NCBI RefSeq assembly: GCF_047495875.1 | Contig: NC_092462.1 | Span: 25,374,523-25,438,522 of the forward strand | Source of the DNA: Pithys albifrons albifrons | Lineage: Eukaryota > Chordata > Aves > Passeriformes > Thamnophilidae | DNA length: 64,000 nt | Direction: 5' to 3' | In this document: piece after piece, positions 1 through 30,215 of the stretch | Numbering within the stretch: position 1 is the first letter of the stretch | Layout of the letters: each line of letters opens with the position of its first letter | The notes under the pieces: model-generated | Told to the model about the DNA's origin: nothing | Seen by the model: the letters and a program-made list of their open reading frames with translations, nothing else | Database searches by the model: none | Program-made: the position numbers and the translations under genes

Positions 1-18815
<18,815 letters not shown>

Positions 18816-19293
18816 CTTCACACCTTTGTTGGTTTACCTCATTCAAAAAAACACCTTGTCAGTAGGGCAGGAGCTCTTTAGTTTTTGGGGAGGGCAAGGG
18901 TGGACAAGAAAACAGTGTTTGTACAAAACTTATTGGTGGAAAAACCCTCACACCAGCAAAAAGAGGTAATCTCACTAGTGCATGTATTTTCCACTGATTT
19001 TTAAGGGGTCACAGATGGCATGCAGGAAACAAGACCAAAGCATCCTATGCAAAAAAAAACCCAACTCACAAAAAAACAAAAACAACAAAAAAGTGTTTCA
19101 CAATTAACATTTGAAAACACTGGCTCCACTACTGAAAGAGATAATCTGCAAATGGATTTCTTTGTTACAGTTTTGCACATCTGTGGCCACTTTTAATGTC
19201 ATCAGGTTTGCATAGTCATGGAACAGGAGCAAAAACAAACCCTAAAAATATAATACTGTAGTATTACAACTGCAGGAATCTTAAAGTAACATC

Positions 19294-19300
19294 TGGTGCT
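19294..19300 (+). promoter_or_regulatory. TET2: miR-29 seed match (7-mer) in TET2 3'UTR
   Basis: TGGTGCT is complementary to miR-29 nucleotides 2-8. miR-29 is an established repressor of TET genes. This is the first of four matches in the 3'UTR. Confidence 0.5.
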
Positions 19301-19452
19301 GAATCTGTGATGTACTGAAATACTGGAATTATGGCTTTTTAACATGTAGTTTTTACTGTAATCTTATTAGTCTTTTGATTTTATTTAACAAAGTAGATAA
19401 GTATGAAACATAGACAGCAAAACACTGAATTTGTTTGAATATTCTAAAACCA

Positions 19453-19460
19453 TGGTGCTA
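19453..19460 (+). promoter_or_regulatory. TET2: miR-29 seed match (8-mer) in TET2 3'UTR
   Basis: TGGTGCTA is a full 8-mer match (positions 2-8 plus the A opposite position 1). Confidence 0.55.
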
Positions 19461-19980
19461 TCTAAGAGAATGGTGTCTTTATTTTATCAGTCAAACAGTT
19501 AATGCCTTTATAACAAAATGTCAATGATGTAGTTAAATGTTCTTCAGCAACAGGGAGGACCTTTTCATTCATGTATGTATTGAATTTACCTGGTGTTAAA
19601 ATAAGCTTACTTTTTAACATATGGGAATTACAACGACCTCTGGATTTTGCTTATCCAGTCAAGTCCTAGAAAAGGACAATAAAATATATATAGAGATAAT
19701 TTTTTTAAAATAGTGTTTCAAAAGCACTTTGTCTACCTAAGCTTGGCAACTTGAACAATGCTAAGGTACTAAGACATTAAAAAAAAAAAAAAGGAAGAGT
19801 TTACTTTGATTTTAAAATGCAAAGATAATTTTTTTAAACTAAAAAAGCTTTTAAATAATTTTGGTTTAGCCATGCATCTGCTAGTGGGCTACATATCCAG
19901 TTTTAATACAGTCAGTTATGGTAAAAATGGGGCTTACTGGATATAAGGGAATACTTTAGTACACAAAACACATCTTCTTC

Positions 19981-19987
19981 TGGTGCT
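19981..19987 (+). promoter_or_regulatory. TET2: miR-29 seed match (7-mer) in TET2 3'UTR
   Basis: TGGTGCT is the third match to the miR-29 seed in this 3'UTR. Confidence 0.45.
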
Positions 19988-20342
19988 CATCTCACACAGC
20001 TATACTGTAAACTGTTTTCTACAATTATTATGGCAAGTTCATTGCTCAGATATGTACAGTTTTAAGGAAAGGATTTTATATTAACCACAGGTAATAATTA
20101 GCAGCATGCAACAAACTACAAGTAGTTAGCTTGGGCTTCTGCTCTTTTTAGAGATCTGTATGCTCCTCAAATACTGAATGACAGATTGCTTTTGTGTTGA
20201 TAATTATGTACATCGTGGTGCAAGTCATTTCTCGGTGCAAACGTCCTCTTTTCCAGGAAGATTGAGCAGATTGATGCCTACACAAGATGAATGAAACAGG
20301 GTTAGTTCTGTGTGATTCCGTTGATTAAATAGAAAAAAAATA

Positions 20343-20349
20343 GGCAGCT
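20343..20349 (+). promoter_or_regulatory. TET2: miR-22 seed match in TET2 3'UTR
   Basis: GGCAGCT is complementary to miR-22 positions 2-8. Mammalian TET2 is a known miR-22 target; conservation of the site is not tested here. Confidence 0.4.
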
Positions 20350-20462
20350 GGCTTGCTCTGGTGGTTTTAAATCATTAATTTCTATTAAAAAAAAGCAGGA
20401 GAGTTGTACAGTAAATTAAATTGTAAACAAAACTTTTTTTAATGCAATGCTTTAGTATTTTA

Positions 20463-20470
20463 GTACTGTA
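20463..20470 (+). promoter_or_regulatory. TET2: miR-101 seed match (8-mer) in TET2 3'UTR
   Basis: GTACTGTA is a full 8-mer for miR-101, lying 56 nt upstream of a miR-29 8-mer. Confidence 0.4.
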
Positions 20471-20518
20471 AAAATATTAAATCTATATATATTTGAGTTT
20501 TGAGCTGAATTCACATCA

Positions 20519-20526
20519 TGGTGCTA
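20519..20526 (+). promoter_or_regulatory. TET2: miR-29 seed match (8-mer) in TET2 3'UTR
   Basis: TGGTGCTA is the fourth miR-29 match and the second 8-mer. Confidence 0.55.
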
Positions 20527-20746
20527 CTCAGCCTGCTACAAATATATCATAATGTGAGCTAAAAATACATTAAAAGGTTTGAGTGATGTTCCTACTTGTC
20601 ATATACCTCAACACTAGTTTGGCAATAGGATATTGAACTGAGTGTGAAAGTTTATATATTGTATACCATCTTTTTCCCCCAATAGCCTTTGAAAAAGCAA
20701 ACAAACAAAAAACTAAAACAAAACAAACAAAAAATACCCCTCTTGA

Positions 20747-20753
20747 TACTTGA
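20747..20753 (+). promoter_or_regulatory. TET2: miR-26 seed match (7-mer) in TET2 3'UTR
   Basis: TACTTGA is complementary to miR-26 positions 2-8, and miR-26 is reported to target mammalian TET genes. It is followed by C, so it is not an 8-mer. Confidence 0.4.
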
Positions 20754-21776
20754 CATTTTAGCAAGTATAACTTGAACTTCAACTTTTTTCTTTCCTTTTT
20801 TTTGGTTCTAAAAATTCAGGGATATTTCAGCTCATGTTCTCCTATGCCAACATGTCACCTGTGTGTATGTAAAGCTGTTGTAGGTTAAATATATTATTCT
20901 TGGGGGTTTTGTTTTGTTTTCAGGGATTTAATGTTTTTCTTTTGAATCCCTTCTCTTATTTTTCTTGTACATGTATTGTGTAACTAAAACTAATTTTGTA
21001 AATTCATTAGCTCTTTTTATTGTAATGGAGGTGTTAAAGAGATTTAGAACGTTTTGACTGTTTCAAATGAATAAACAAAGAGAAAGTAGAATGCACTGAG
21101 CTTATTAAAGGGAAAAATGTAAGGCAGGGGTTTGGCAAGTGACTGTTTGCTAGAGTTGTTCAAGTCACTCTCTAAACAAGGCTTCTTGGATACTGTAATG
21201 AATAAAAAAAATATAAAAAGGTACAGTCTGTACAAGGGCTTCCCTAAACATGCAAACCTCCATATCCCAGCTATATCTTGTGCAATATACTGTAAGACTA
21301 AGTTTGGTCAAAAGAAATTCTATCTAACAATCACAACCTAACTCAAGTAAATCAAAGGAGGCCTTTGGGTTTAATGGTCAAATATTTATTATGGCAATTT
21401 TGGTTTTTTAATTCTCAGCCTGTGGCTCTCCCCACTGCATTGAAACAAAAGTTTCACCTTCAAAAACAAAACAAAAAAGAACCAAACAACAATGGTTATA
21501 TGTCAGATTAATTAAATCATTATGTATCTTCATCTTTTGGTGATTTCTTAAGTCCTATATAATTCAGGTAATCCACAGTAGATGTTTGGTTGATATGCCA
21601 TGCACTGTCATTTGCCAAACTGCTGGCAGCAGGAGCAGGAAGCGTAGCTGGTGAATGAGTTTTGTATTGTAAATACCTAAGCTGTAATTTGTGGTGTACA
21701 GAACCCTGCCTCAGTTGGAACGAATGACAAAGCAGACAAAGTTGCTTGTATAGGATTATCAGGTTGACTATAGCCA

Positions 21777-21784
21777 TACTTGAA
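21777..21784 (+). promoter_or_regulatory. TET2: miR-26 seed match (8-mer) in TET2 3'UTR
   Basis: TACTTGAA is a full 8-mer for miR-26, one of two 8-mers within 40 nt. Confidence 0.5.
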
Positions 21785-21808
21785 GATGCTTCTGAGTGGT
21801 GTCAACTT

Positions 21809-21816
21809 TACTTGAA
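21809..21816 (+). promoter_or_regulatory. TET2: miR-26 seed match (8-mer) in TET2 3'UTR
   Basis: TACTTGAA starts 32 nt downstream of the previous miR-26 8-mer start, a spacing within the range usually associated with cooperative miRNA repression. Confidence 0.5.
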
Positions 21817-22122
21817 TGAATTTTTCATCTTGATTGACGCACAGCGGTATAAAGTTCACTTCTAAAGCTAGTGGTTAACTTGTATAGGAAACTTTAGCAG
21901 TTTGACACTAAGGTAATGAACTTCTGTGTGCATTTTCTATGCTTATGTTCTACTTTTTTTTTTTTACTTTAGTTTCATTCATTTTCATGAGATGTTTGGT
22001 ATGTCTATAAAAAGAATCCGAGGATGGTTATAAATACTGTAAGTATTGTAATGTAATGCAGGTTATTTGAAAGCTGTTTATTATTATATCATTCCTGATA
22101 ACGCTGAGATGTGGGTGTTTTT

Positions 22123-22128
22123 AATAAA
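22123..22128 (+). terminator. TET2: Distal poly(A) signal of TET2
   Basis: AATAAA is followed about 20-40 nt later by T- and GT-rich sequence. It is the last canonical hexamer before the sequence changes character to intergenic DNA with a CR1 copy. Upstream hexamers at 19678, 21070 and 21201 could give shorter transcripts. Confidence 0.6.
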
Positions 22129-22149
22129 ATTTATATTTATTTAATGCAC

Positions 22150-22656
22150 TCTAAGTCTGTCTTGCAGAAACTTGTCCTTCCCTGTCATTTTTATCAGCTA
22201 ATAGCAAAGCAGTTCATCCCACCTCCATCTCCCTCAACTCAGGCATCACACTGGAACAAAATCCATCACTAGGGACTCTAAAACAGACACTTTAAGCATC
22301 ACATTTATTCCCAGTTCTGGTTTGACTCTTACCTCTAACAGCCTGGGATGCAGGCTACTGCTCCATTAAATCTGTGTTTACAGTAAAAGAGAGGAGAGAG
22401 GTATTTTTATGAGTATCACTGCTGGTTTTCTGTTGGTGTTTTTGCGTGCAAATGAATGTCATATTCCCTCTTTGAATTACCTCAGTTTTCACATAACAGC
22501 CACAAATGCACACCTGACAGAGCCAGGGCAAGAGAGAGACTCTAGGGATTCATTGCTTGGTTTGGGGTATTTATCTCTACTTGGTTATGCATTTTTCTAC
22601 TTGCTTTCAAGCTACTCCCAAATGGTGGGATGCTCCCACAACATTATTGTGCCAGG
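22150..22656. other. Intergenic, no gene seen
   Basis: This is the start of the TET2-PPA2 intergenic region. The right part may hold more diverged upstream sequence of the adjacent CR1, but I cannot align it by eye. No other feature was seen. Confidence 0.6.
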
Positions 22657-22882
22657 AAAGGGTTAGATTGGATCTTGGGATAAATTTCTTTACTGAAAGG
22701 ATTTTGAAGCGTTGGAACAGACTGCCCAGGGAAGTGGTTGAGTCATCACCCATGGAGGTATTCAAAAGACATGTAGATGTGGCAGTTGGGAACATGGTTT
22801 AGTGGTGGACTTGGCAGTGTAGGTTTACAGTTGGTCTTAAGGACCTTAAGAGTCTTTTCCAACCTAAACTATTCTGTGATTA
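22657..22882 (+). mobile_element. CR1 LINE 3' fragment, plus strand
   Basis: This is the end of a chicken-repeat-1 type non-LTR retrotransposon. The frame from about 22660 to 22802 reads RLDLGINFFTERILKRWNRL then PREVVESSPMEVFKRHVDV, the typical C-terminus of the CR1 reverse-transcriptase polyprotein, with a TAG stop. It continues into the CR1 3' tail (CCTTAAGAGTCTTTTCCAAC) and ends ATTCTGTGATT. It is 5' truncated, as nearly all avian CR1 copies are, and so immobile. The subfamily was not determined. Confidence 0.85.
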
Positions 22883-23824
22883 AGAAAAAAACCAAAATTA
22901 TAAAAGCCTAAAGCCTCAGGTATAATCTAAACCCCACATAAGCTAGAGGAAAGCAGAAGCAATAAGAAAGCGCGTCTGAATCAATACCAGGACATACATT
23001 CTTGCAGGCGTCAAACAAAAGCTTGTTTTCACTGTCCCATTGTTTAGCTTAAAGGGATATCAGGACTGAATACTGAAATATCCTATTCTGTGGGAACAGA
23101 CCGAAATTCCTCTCTCCACAGTAGCAAAACATTTCTGTGCAATTGGTACTTAAAAGCTTTCTCAAGTCATCTTTTTTAAGAGCCCAAGTTTGTTGTCAGC
23201 CCTGGTTACGCCATCTATCAATGCCACACACCTTGGGAAAAGCCCTCCTGCTATGCACATTCACATAGCTGAGTGTCTTGGAGATGTGGGGATTTAAAAC
23301 TCAGCATCTGTAATGTTCACCCCTGGCTCTCAGCATATTCCCAGATGGAATGTCTTGAAGCAGGCTAGCACGCTGCAGCCGCCAAGTGTTGCTCCTCTCT
23401 GTGCACAGGTGCAGTTTCATGCATTAGACAGCTGGAGCCGACAGATGCACGAGCTTTAGCAGAGGTCGTGCACCCCTTCAGCCTTCCCCAGGAAAAAACT
23501 CTGCCAGGAATGAACATTCAACAATTTCTTCAGCGCACTTCAGTATGGCCAAACTTCGAGAACACAGATTTGGGCAGGGCTCTCCCCACGTGGGTGTGCC
23601 CTTCCAGCCTCCGCAGTGGATTTTTTAGGTGAGGCTCAGCATGCACAGAACTGGTCCCACCGTTTAAGTCCTGAGGTTCATCTGCCACGGCCGAGAGCGC
23701 TTGGACAGCGACAGTGAAGTCCTCGGGACTGTCACAGCACCCGGTATTAACCAGGGCTGACCCTGCTGAGCATCCGAGATGTGACGGGATGGGATGGCAG
23801 GGAGGCATTGAACTGCCAGGGGAC
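22883..23824. other. Intergenic, moderately GC-rich on the right, no gene seen
   Basis: GC and CpG content rise from about 23340 toward the tRNA-like element. No open frame shows family resemblance. No T-run that could terminate Pol III transcription from the minus-strand tRNA-like element lies within about 300 bp. Confidence 0.6.
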
Positions 23825-23896
23825 AGTCCCACTGAGACTCGAACTCAGTACCTTGGGATTTAGAGTCTGAAGTGCTCTCCTTTACACCACGGGACT
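23825..23896 (-). tRNA. tRNA-Gln-like element with CUA (amber-suppressor type) anticodon; possibly a pseudogene
   Basis: The minus-strand 72-mer folds as a tRNA. The acceptor stem AGTCCCG/TGGGACT has 7 pairs with one G-U. The D-arm is GTGT/GCAC with A14, G18, G19 and A21 present. The T-arm CTGAG/CTCAG is perfect around TTCGAGT. The anticodon loop is CTCTAAA, so positions 34-36 read CTA with T33 and A37 intact. The closest isoacceptor by eye is eukaryotic tRNA-Gln (loop CTCTGAA or CTTTGAA), one base from CTG. Against function, anticodon stem TCAGA/TCCCA has two mismatches (28-42 and 29-41), position 48 is A, and no TTTT terminator follows within about 300 nt. The internal A and B boxes look serviceable (TGGTGTAAAGG; GTTCGAGTC). 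A decayed tRNA copy is the most likely reading; a real suppressor-type tRNA is the less likely one. Confidence 0.65.
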
Positions 23897-26800
23897 GCAC
23901 TAGTGCACTTCAACAGATCTCATTTCAGAGGTGCTGCTGACACGGGCACAGCACTGTGAAATCAAACCCAGCCTGCCACTGCACTTCTCCCACAAACACG
24001 GGCTCTCCCCAGACACAGGCAGTTTGCTTGGGTGTCGCTGGTGGCTGTGACCAAGGCACCGCTCACTGTCACTACCCAACCACTGTACATCTATAACAAC
24101 TGAAATGCCTGGCTGAGCATCCAGGCAGCTTCTGCCTTACTTTCACTCTTCCCAGCCTGTTCTGTCATTTTCTGCCTTTTGACATCTTACAGAGAGGACA
24201 ATACAGCTTTTGTTATGAGAATGAGTGAAATGCCTGTGGTGACAAACCAAACCAGGGTAAACAAATCCCAAGCAAAAACTAAGAGCAACAGGTCATGATG
24301 CTCAGAGATACAGAAAAGTTTTCAACATGGTAGAAGGGGGAAAAGGGTAAACAAACATTTCTCTCAAAGAAGCAAAACACTTTACAGAAGAAGACAAGGA
24401 TTAAGTGGTGGGTAATGGTGGTTTCTTCATAGGCTGATTTTCAACACACTTTCAAGGTGCAAATATTTAAAAACCAAACCTTTTCATTCAAGTAAAACTC
24501 AGAACAGAGGAACAAGACCTTGGATTTAAACATGAACCCTATGGTTTACATCTAGCTGCAAAACAGAGCTTCTAAAACTGCACACTCTTGCCAGGAAGTG
24601 TTCACAAGAGGACGGCCCTTCACCAGAGCTCTCTGTCACATCTATACTTGCACGATGTGTCATCAAACTCACCAAAGCTGCTGATAGTCCAACAGCACTG
24701 GTACTAAAACTGGCATATATTAGCATCTCAGTAGTAAATTAATACTCTGCTATTTAACTGACACAAGTAACATTTTTTTTTCTTGAAAAACATACATCTG
24801 TCAAGTTTCTGTCACACTCAACTACATTTACCTAATGCAGACAAAATGCTAATTTTGAGGCACTCAGAAAACGCCCATTTTCTCTCAGAGCATTGGCCGT
24901 TTCACCACCAGCACACCACGAGCTACCATGACAAGCTTTCCCTCCATCACTCTGTGAGACATTTTACTTTTCAGCTATGTTTATGCATTAAGTATCTTTA
25001 CTTTGACCTGTGAATGCTTCCCTAAGTTAGTTTAATTAGGGCAAATGTTGTGCTAGGGAAGATTCTTGCTGACCTTAAGAGATAAGCCAGACAGCTCTGT
25101 GGTTTACTTGCATCACCTCTAACCAGCAAAGGGAATATCTTACATGCACTAAGTTAATAAAGAAAGTGTTGCTGATTTAAAAAAAATCCCAAACAAACAA
25201 CAACAAAAACAAAAAAAACAACAGCACACACACAAAAACACCTCCTTGTTGTTTTTAGAGGGAAGAAAAACCTTGCCTTGGATTAAGAACATGAGAAAGA
25301 AGGAAAAGGTTGTTACAGATCTATTGCTGTCCTTTCTGCTCCCTCTGATCAACAGAGAACACTAAAGCTTTTGGTTGCCTACTTGACCTGCACATTGCAA
25401 CATGAGGCACTTGAGCCCCGGACAAACAACACGCTCACTGCAGCCCCTCTGCAGCAGAGCAGGGGCCAGTGACCCCTGTCTGCCCAGGGGAACACAAAGC
25501 AGGGATCCCCAGACACCAAGCCATAGAGAAGGAAAATACATACTTCCTACAAAATGGTGTAAAAACATCCTCAGAGTGTTTCTGTTCAGAAATCTCCTTC
25601 AAACGGCCTCCTTCCTTCCAGGTTTGGAGTCTGCACCTATTTCTTTCAGATGCAGGAACAAACACCAATTCTTTCTCCCTCAGATCATTTTGCCATTAGT
25701 TCAGGTGTTTCAAGTACTCACAACCTTGGCATTCAGGTCTTCCATGCCTGAACAGATTCAGAGCAGCATCTTCCAAGATGTAAATGGCTTAAAGTACTCT
25801 GGGGTACACAGAGGCACATCACCCCATCCTTCCCATGTCACATAAAGAAATACTTCCCACCATTATATGAAGGGGTGGGGGAAGGGAGAGTCTGCTGTTC
25901 CACTTCCTTTGAGATGGAATTTAATCCTCAGTGTTAAAACCAGTGCCACCCTCTTGAGTTATAATCCCAGCAGAACCAGACCTCTTACTGCTGGAGGCAG
26001 ACAGGGGAGGATGTGCAGACTTTTTTCTTTTACAACCTAGCCAAGCTGATCTAGGTTAACCCACTCAAGATCTGCTTCAACTAACACATCAAGTACTTTG
26101 TAAGATTTTACACTTCCTTCTTAAAGGCATGGCAATACAGCTGTGCACTCCCAAATCACGGCAGAAAAACCAGCCTGCTGCCTGGGAGGAACATCTTGGG
26201 ATTGTGGTTCAACTTCCTTTTCGTTTCCACTGCATTAGCAACTGGAACTTCACTGGATTTTCAGGCATAATCATCTTCCTTTTATTTTATTGCTCCTGTT
26301 GTGATTATTTGTAAAAATGACAGCACCATTATCTTCTTGTATGTAAGCCTTCATATAGACCACTTTGGTAAAGAGATTTAAGTGGAGGGGATGGCTTAAA
26401 GTGCAGTCTGCTCTGAAAAGGAATAGGGAAAGTGGCATCCTGGGGCTCACAGTCCACATCTCAATTATTGTTACAGGCTAATGTGCCTGATTTGGAAAGG
26501 GGGAGTAGCATTTCCCCCATCTATCCCTCCCCAAACAGATGCAACAGATCTCCTCTGACTAGCCCTTCTCCCCACCTGTGTAGTCCTGGCTCTGTTGATA
26601 TTTGTACAGGCATAAAGCTGGTCAGATGGCAGGAATCCAGCTCTAATTAACGAGAGCAAATGATTTGCTATAAACAGAGGAAGGGTTGGCAGGGGGGGAG
26701 GTGACAGATGTCAAACAAGGGGAAAACATCTATTAGCTGTTCCCTCCTCCACCAGCAGCCCTGGTACATTTGTTTTGCATGACAATTCTTCAGTTTAGGC

Positions 26801-27995
26801 CTTAGTTTAAAATATCCAGACTCCACATATTTGAACCTTTGCAGCATCCACACAGCCTTCCTAAGGCAGGACAGGATACTGGAAGGGACCATATGAGGCA
26901 GAATTTTAAAACCTCAGGCTTGTCTGCTCTTCAAGGAATTATACACTCTTATAATCAGGACCCCTGGCAAATCTCCCCTTTTGTCCCCCTGCTGTTAACA
27001 CTCACCATACCAGAAGCAAGCAGGCATTTTGTCAGAGGACTGCAGCTCGCAGGCATTTATTCTCCCATCCTTGAGATGAAAACAATTGCTCATTTGCACT
27101 AAAGCATTCCAACATCTCTGGCGCAGAATGCAACCAAGAGTAGCCTGTTTCCACCTTGACCCAGCTCCTGCGGTACCCTTAGGCAAGCTGCAGAAACTCC
27201 TCAGCTGAGCTGCTCCAGGGAAGGCAGGGACCAAGTCCATGGCACAGCGCATGTGCCTCGCAGAGGACACTCTGGGCTCCTCTTGCCCAAAAGGCCAGAC
27301 AATAAATACAAGCACAGAGGAAACTCATCTGTACCAGACAATGACACTGTGACAAGATTCCAGGTGATACCAGTCAAACCAAAGCAGTACAAGGAGGAGA
27401 AGGGACTCTGACAGTTAGTTCCTAGAGCACTCAAACTGCCAGGCACAAATCCCAGCCATGTAAGATGACAAGACAAAGGTAAGTCTCTCTCATAGGACTA
27501 CCAAGAAAACATGGGAAATGTTTTAGATCTGCTCTCTTGATAATTTTCCCAGCACAACATACTGACATTTTACAGAAGAATTTGCATCTCAGGACTCCTG
27601 GCCCCAGCACAGGCAGAGCATGGCTTCCAGGTTAAATCAAATTGAGAACCAGATGTGCTTCTGACAAGGAAACCAGGTCAAGTGTAGCCACGAGGTTTCA
27701 GATCTCCTGCAGCTGTGCCTGTTAACATGAAGAAAGCAGTGCTGCCTCCTCCTCCATCACATTTTCTATTGCTGCACAGCAGCAGCTGCTTCCTTGGGAA
27801 AGGCAGGCAAGCAGCTTAGTTACACATTCTTAGACTCCCCCCAAAAAGACATATTTTGTATGCAAGGGAAAGAATCAAAAACAAAGTCTGAAGATGACAA
27901 GTTTCCTTGAATCTAACAAGTATTCCTATGTGCTCTCTTAATTCATTTAGAGTTAGGTGCTATAGAACTACCCAAATACACAGCTAAGTATAGAT
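23897..27995. other. Intergenic, no gene seen
   Basis: The stretch contains A/CAAA-rich low-complexity sequence at 25186-25242. Short frames on both strands (25402-25845, 26839-27102, 26995-27476) show no recognisable domain. Nothing else is supported. Confidence 0.6.
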
Positions 27996-28756
27996 ATCAC
28001 AGATTGCGTCAGTTTGGAAGGGACCACAGCAGGTCATCTGGTTCAACTTCCCTGCCCAAGCAGGGTCATCCCAGAGCACATGGCACAGGATTCCATCCAG
28101 ACAGGTCTTGAATATCTCAAGCAAGGGAGACCACGTCATCGCTGGGCAGCCTGTTCCAGTACTCGGTCACCTGAACAGTAAAGAAGTGCTTCCTCATGCT
28201 CAGGTGGAACTTTCTGTGCATCAGTTTCTTTCCATTGCCTTGTGTCCCATTGCTTGGCACCTCCAAGAAGAGCCTGGCTCCATTCTGGTACCCTCCCTTC
28301 AGATACCGCATACATTTATGAGGTCCCTTCTCAGCAGTCTTTTCTCGAAGCTGAACAGGCCCAGCTCCCCCAGCCTTTCCTCATGAGAGAGATGCTCCAG
28401 TCCCCTCATCATCTTCATAGCCACCCACCAGACCTGTTCCAGAAGCTCTATGTCTCTCTTGTACTGAGGAGCCCAGAAGTGGATGCAGCACTCCAGATGT
28501 GGCCTCACTATGGTGGAGCAGAGGAGCAGGATCATCTCCCTCCACCTGCTGGCACTGCTCTTCCAAATGCACCCCACAATACCACTGGCCTTGGTCACAA
28601 GAGCACACTGCAGGCTCGTGAACAGCTTGCTGTCCACCAGGACCACCAGGTCCTTCTCCACAGAGCTGCTCTCCAGCAGGTTAGCCCCCAGCCTGTGCTG
28701 GTGCAGGAGGTTATTCTTCCCCATGCATACAGTCAGGTACAGCTGACATTTGACTA
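27996..28756 (-). mobile_element. CR1 LINE 3' fragment, minus strand, with C-terminal reverse-transcriptase polyprotein remnant
   Basis: This is the longest transposon in the window (~760 bp). On the minus strand, 28724-28299 reads through a typical CR1 ORF2 C-terminal segment (LLESSSVEKDLVVLVDSKL; TIVRPHLECCIHFWAPQYKR; GLEHLSHEERLGELGLFSFE). After a frame change around 28300-28311 the coding match continues as GARLFLEVPSNGTQGNGKKL and [19 protein letters not shown] to about 28117. The 3' tail runs to AATCTGTGAT near 27996. The copy is 5' truncated and frame-broken, hence dead. The endonuclease and catalytic RT motifs are absent. Confidence 0.9.
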
Positions 28757-30184
28757 GCTGGGAACATCAGCAGCCATTTTCTTCCTCTTCCTAAGGAAGT
28801 AGTTTGCTGCCAGTGGATAGCCACAAGTTACACATGGCCATGGAGATCTACCTACAGAGAAAGCCATGGACTGCCACCCTAGGAAAGCCAGTGCCCTCTT
28901 TCAGAAGGGTTACATGTTATATCTGTGCTGATAAAACACAAACTAAAGATTTGCTGCCCTGTGATGCCTGCCTGCTTGGCTCTAGAGCACAGACTAAGCA
29001 GTGAACAGACACTGTTTGATCTGTGGAGTACCCTGCTGCTAGCAATCTTTCCTAAACTCCTGGAAAAGAACAAACAAATTTCTTGCTTGTTCAATTAACA
29101 CTGATCAATCAAATACAGTTAAGAAGAGAAATTACACATTACACAACCTCTTGCCACAGTGGCTGGAAAGAGATCTCTCACCTACCACACACAAGCATCT
29201 TCCAAAAAACACACCTGGGTTCCTGTTAGGAAGCGTGGTCACCATTTTTAAATGACTGCCAAAAGAGATTCAAGCCTTCAGAGCAGGGTAGAGCATGGGA
29301 GTATTAGTATAAAACATGCTCGAGGAAGGGGGTTTCTCCTGCCTCTCAACCCAAATTACGATAATGCATGTGCTGGGCCAGAGAGAACCATGCCTAAGGG
29401 GAAACATGACTCTGCAGTCATGAGGAATGAAGAGCTCTGCTGCCTGTTCTTATTTCTGCTTATAGATGTGATGTTAATATTAGACAGCACATTAAAAGAC
29501 AGTGCTCAGAGATAGCACTTGACCCCTGCCCCTCTTCACAGGCAAGCACCTTCCCCAGCTACAATTTAAAAGTGGTCAAAACAGAGATGTGATGCTTGTC
29601 GGGAGCTCAGTTCCCCTGGGGAATGAGTCTGCTTTGATCAGAATGTAGGCAGAGGAACCCTTCATTCTGGGGTCAGGTCATGCTTCCCTGTGACCTGTGC
29701 TGTGGGACTCCCATTCTGAGCAGTCCTGGGTGGGTACAAAAGCAGAGTCCAGTTGTTCTTAGATTAGGGAAATTCATCACCTCCAGGGGTAAATAGTGAC
29801 TGAACAGGGAATATACAGACTGTAGTCATGGATTTCAACATCTAACTCCACTTAGAACCCACTTTAGGTATGCAAGCCCCTAAACTCAACTTCTAGCACA
29901 CAGTTCCCTTTTGAAAGGGTCTGCTCCAAACCACAGGGGAATGCTACAGCAATAAATACATTAACAATTTAAGTGTTCATGTACTGTGGTAACAGCACAC
30001 AAATTTCGTATGCTTGAACTGGGAGAGCTCAGTCACTTTTTTTTTTCTATTTATGTTAACTTTCCTCTTTCCTGCTTTAAACTTTAACTGCTATGAGATA
30101 AGCCCTATTAAAGCATTTGGCTTTTCCTCATCTTTGCTTCAAAAAATCTCTCCCTTTAGAGAACTGTTTGTCAATGGGCAGTTT

Positions 30185-30215
<31 letters not shown>

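Larger units (their letters stand above)
18816..22145 (+). other. TET2: TET2 3' untranslated region (~3.3 kb)
   Basis: AT-rich, gene-free sequence follows the TGA and contains several AATAAA hexamers (19678, 21070, 21201, 22123). The most distal one is followed by T/GT-rich sequence and then by clearly different, CR1-containing DNA, so it is the preferred end. Seed matches seen include miR-29 at 19294, 19453, 19981 and 20519, miR-26 at 20747, 21777 and 21809, miR-101 at 20463, and miR-22 at 20343. A/CAAA-rich low-complexity stretches occur at 19048-19094 and 20695-20738. The 3' end is inferred from signals; there is no transcript evidence here. Confidence 0.75.

Noticed and set aside
25402..25845. 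147-residue open frame in the intergenic region
   Set aside because: It shows no domain, repeats or homology that I recognise; length alone in a 64-kb window is not evidence.
28242..28757. Plus-strand 171-residue open frame
   Set aside because: It is the antisense of a minus-strand CR1 copy whose coding strand reads as LINE polyprotein.
30189..30212. A24 run as the tail of a retroposed gene
   Set aside because: The sequence upstream shows no spliced-gene remnant and no flanking duplication that I could see; kept only as a homopolymer.
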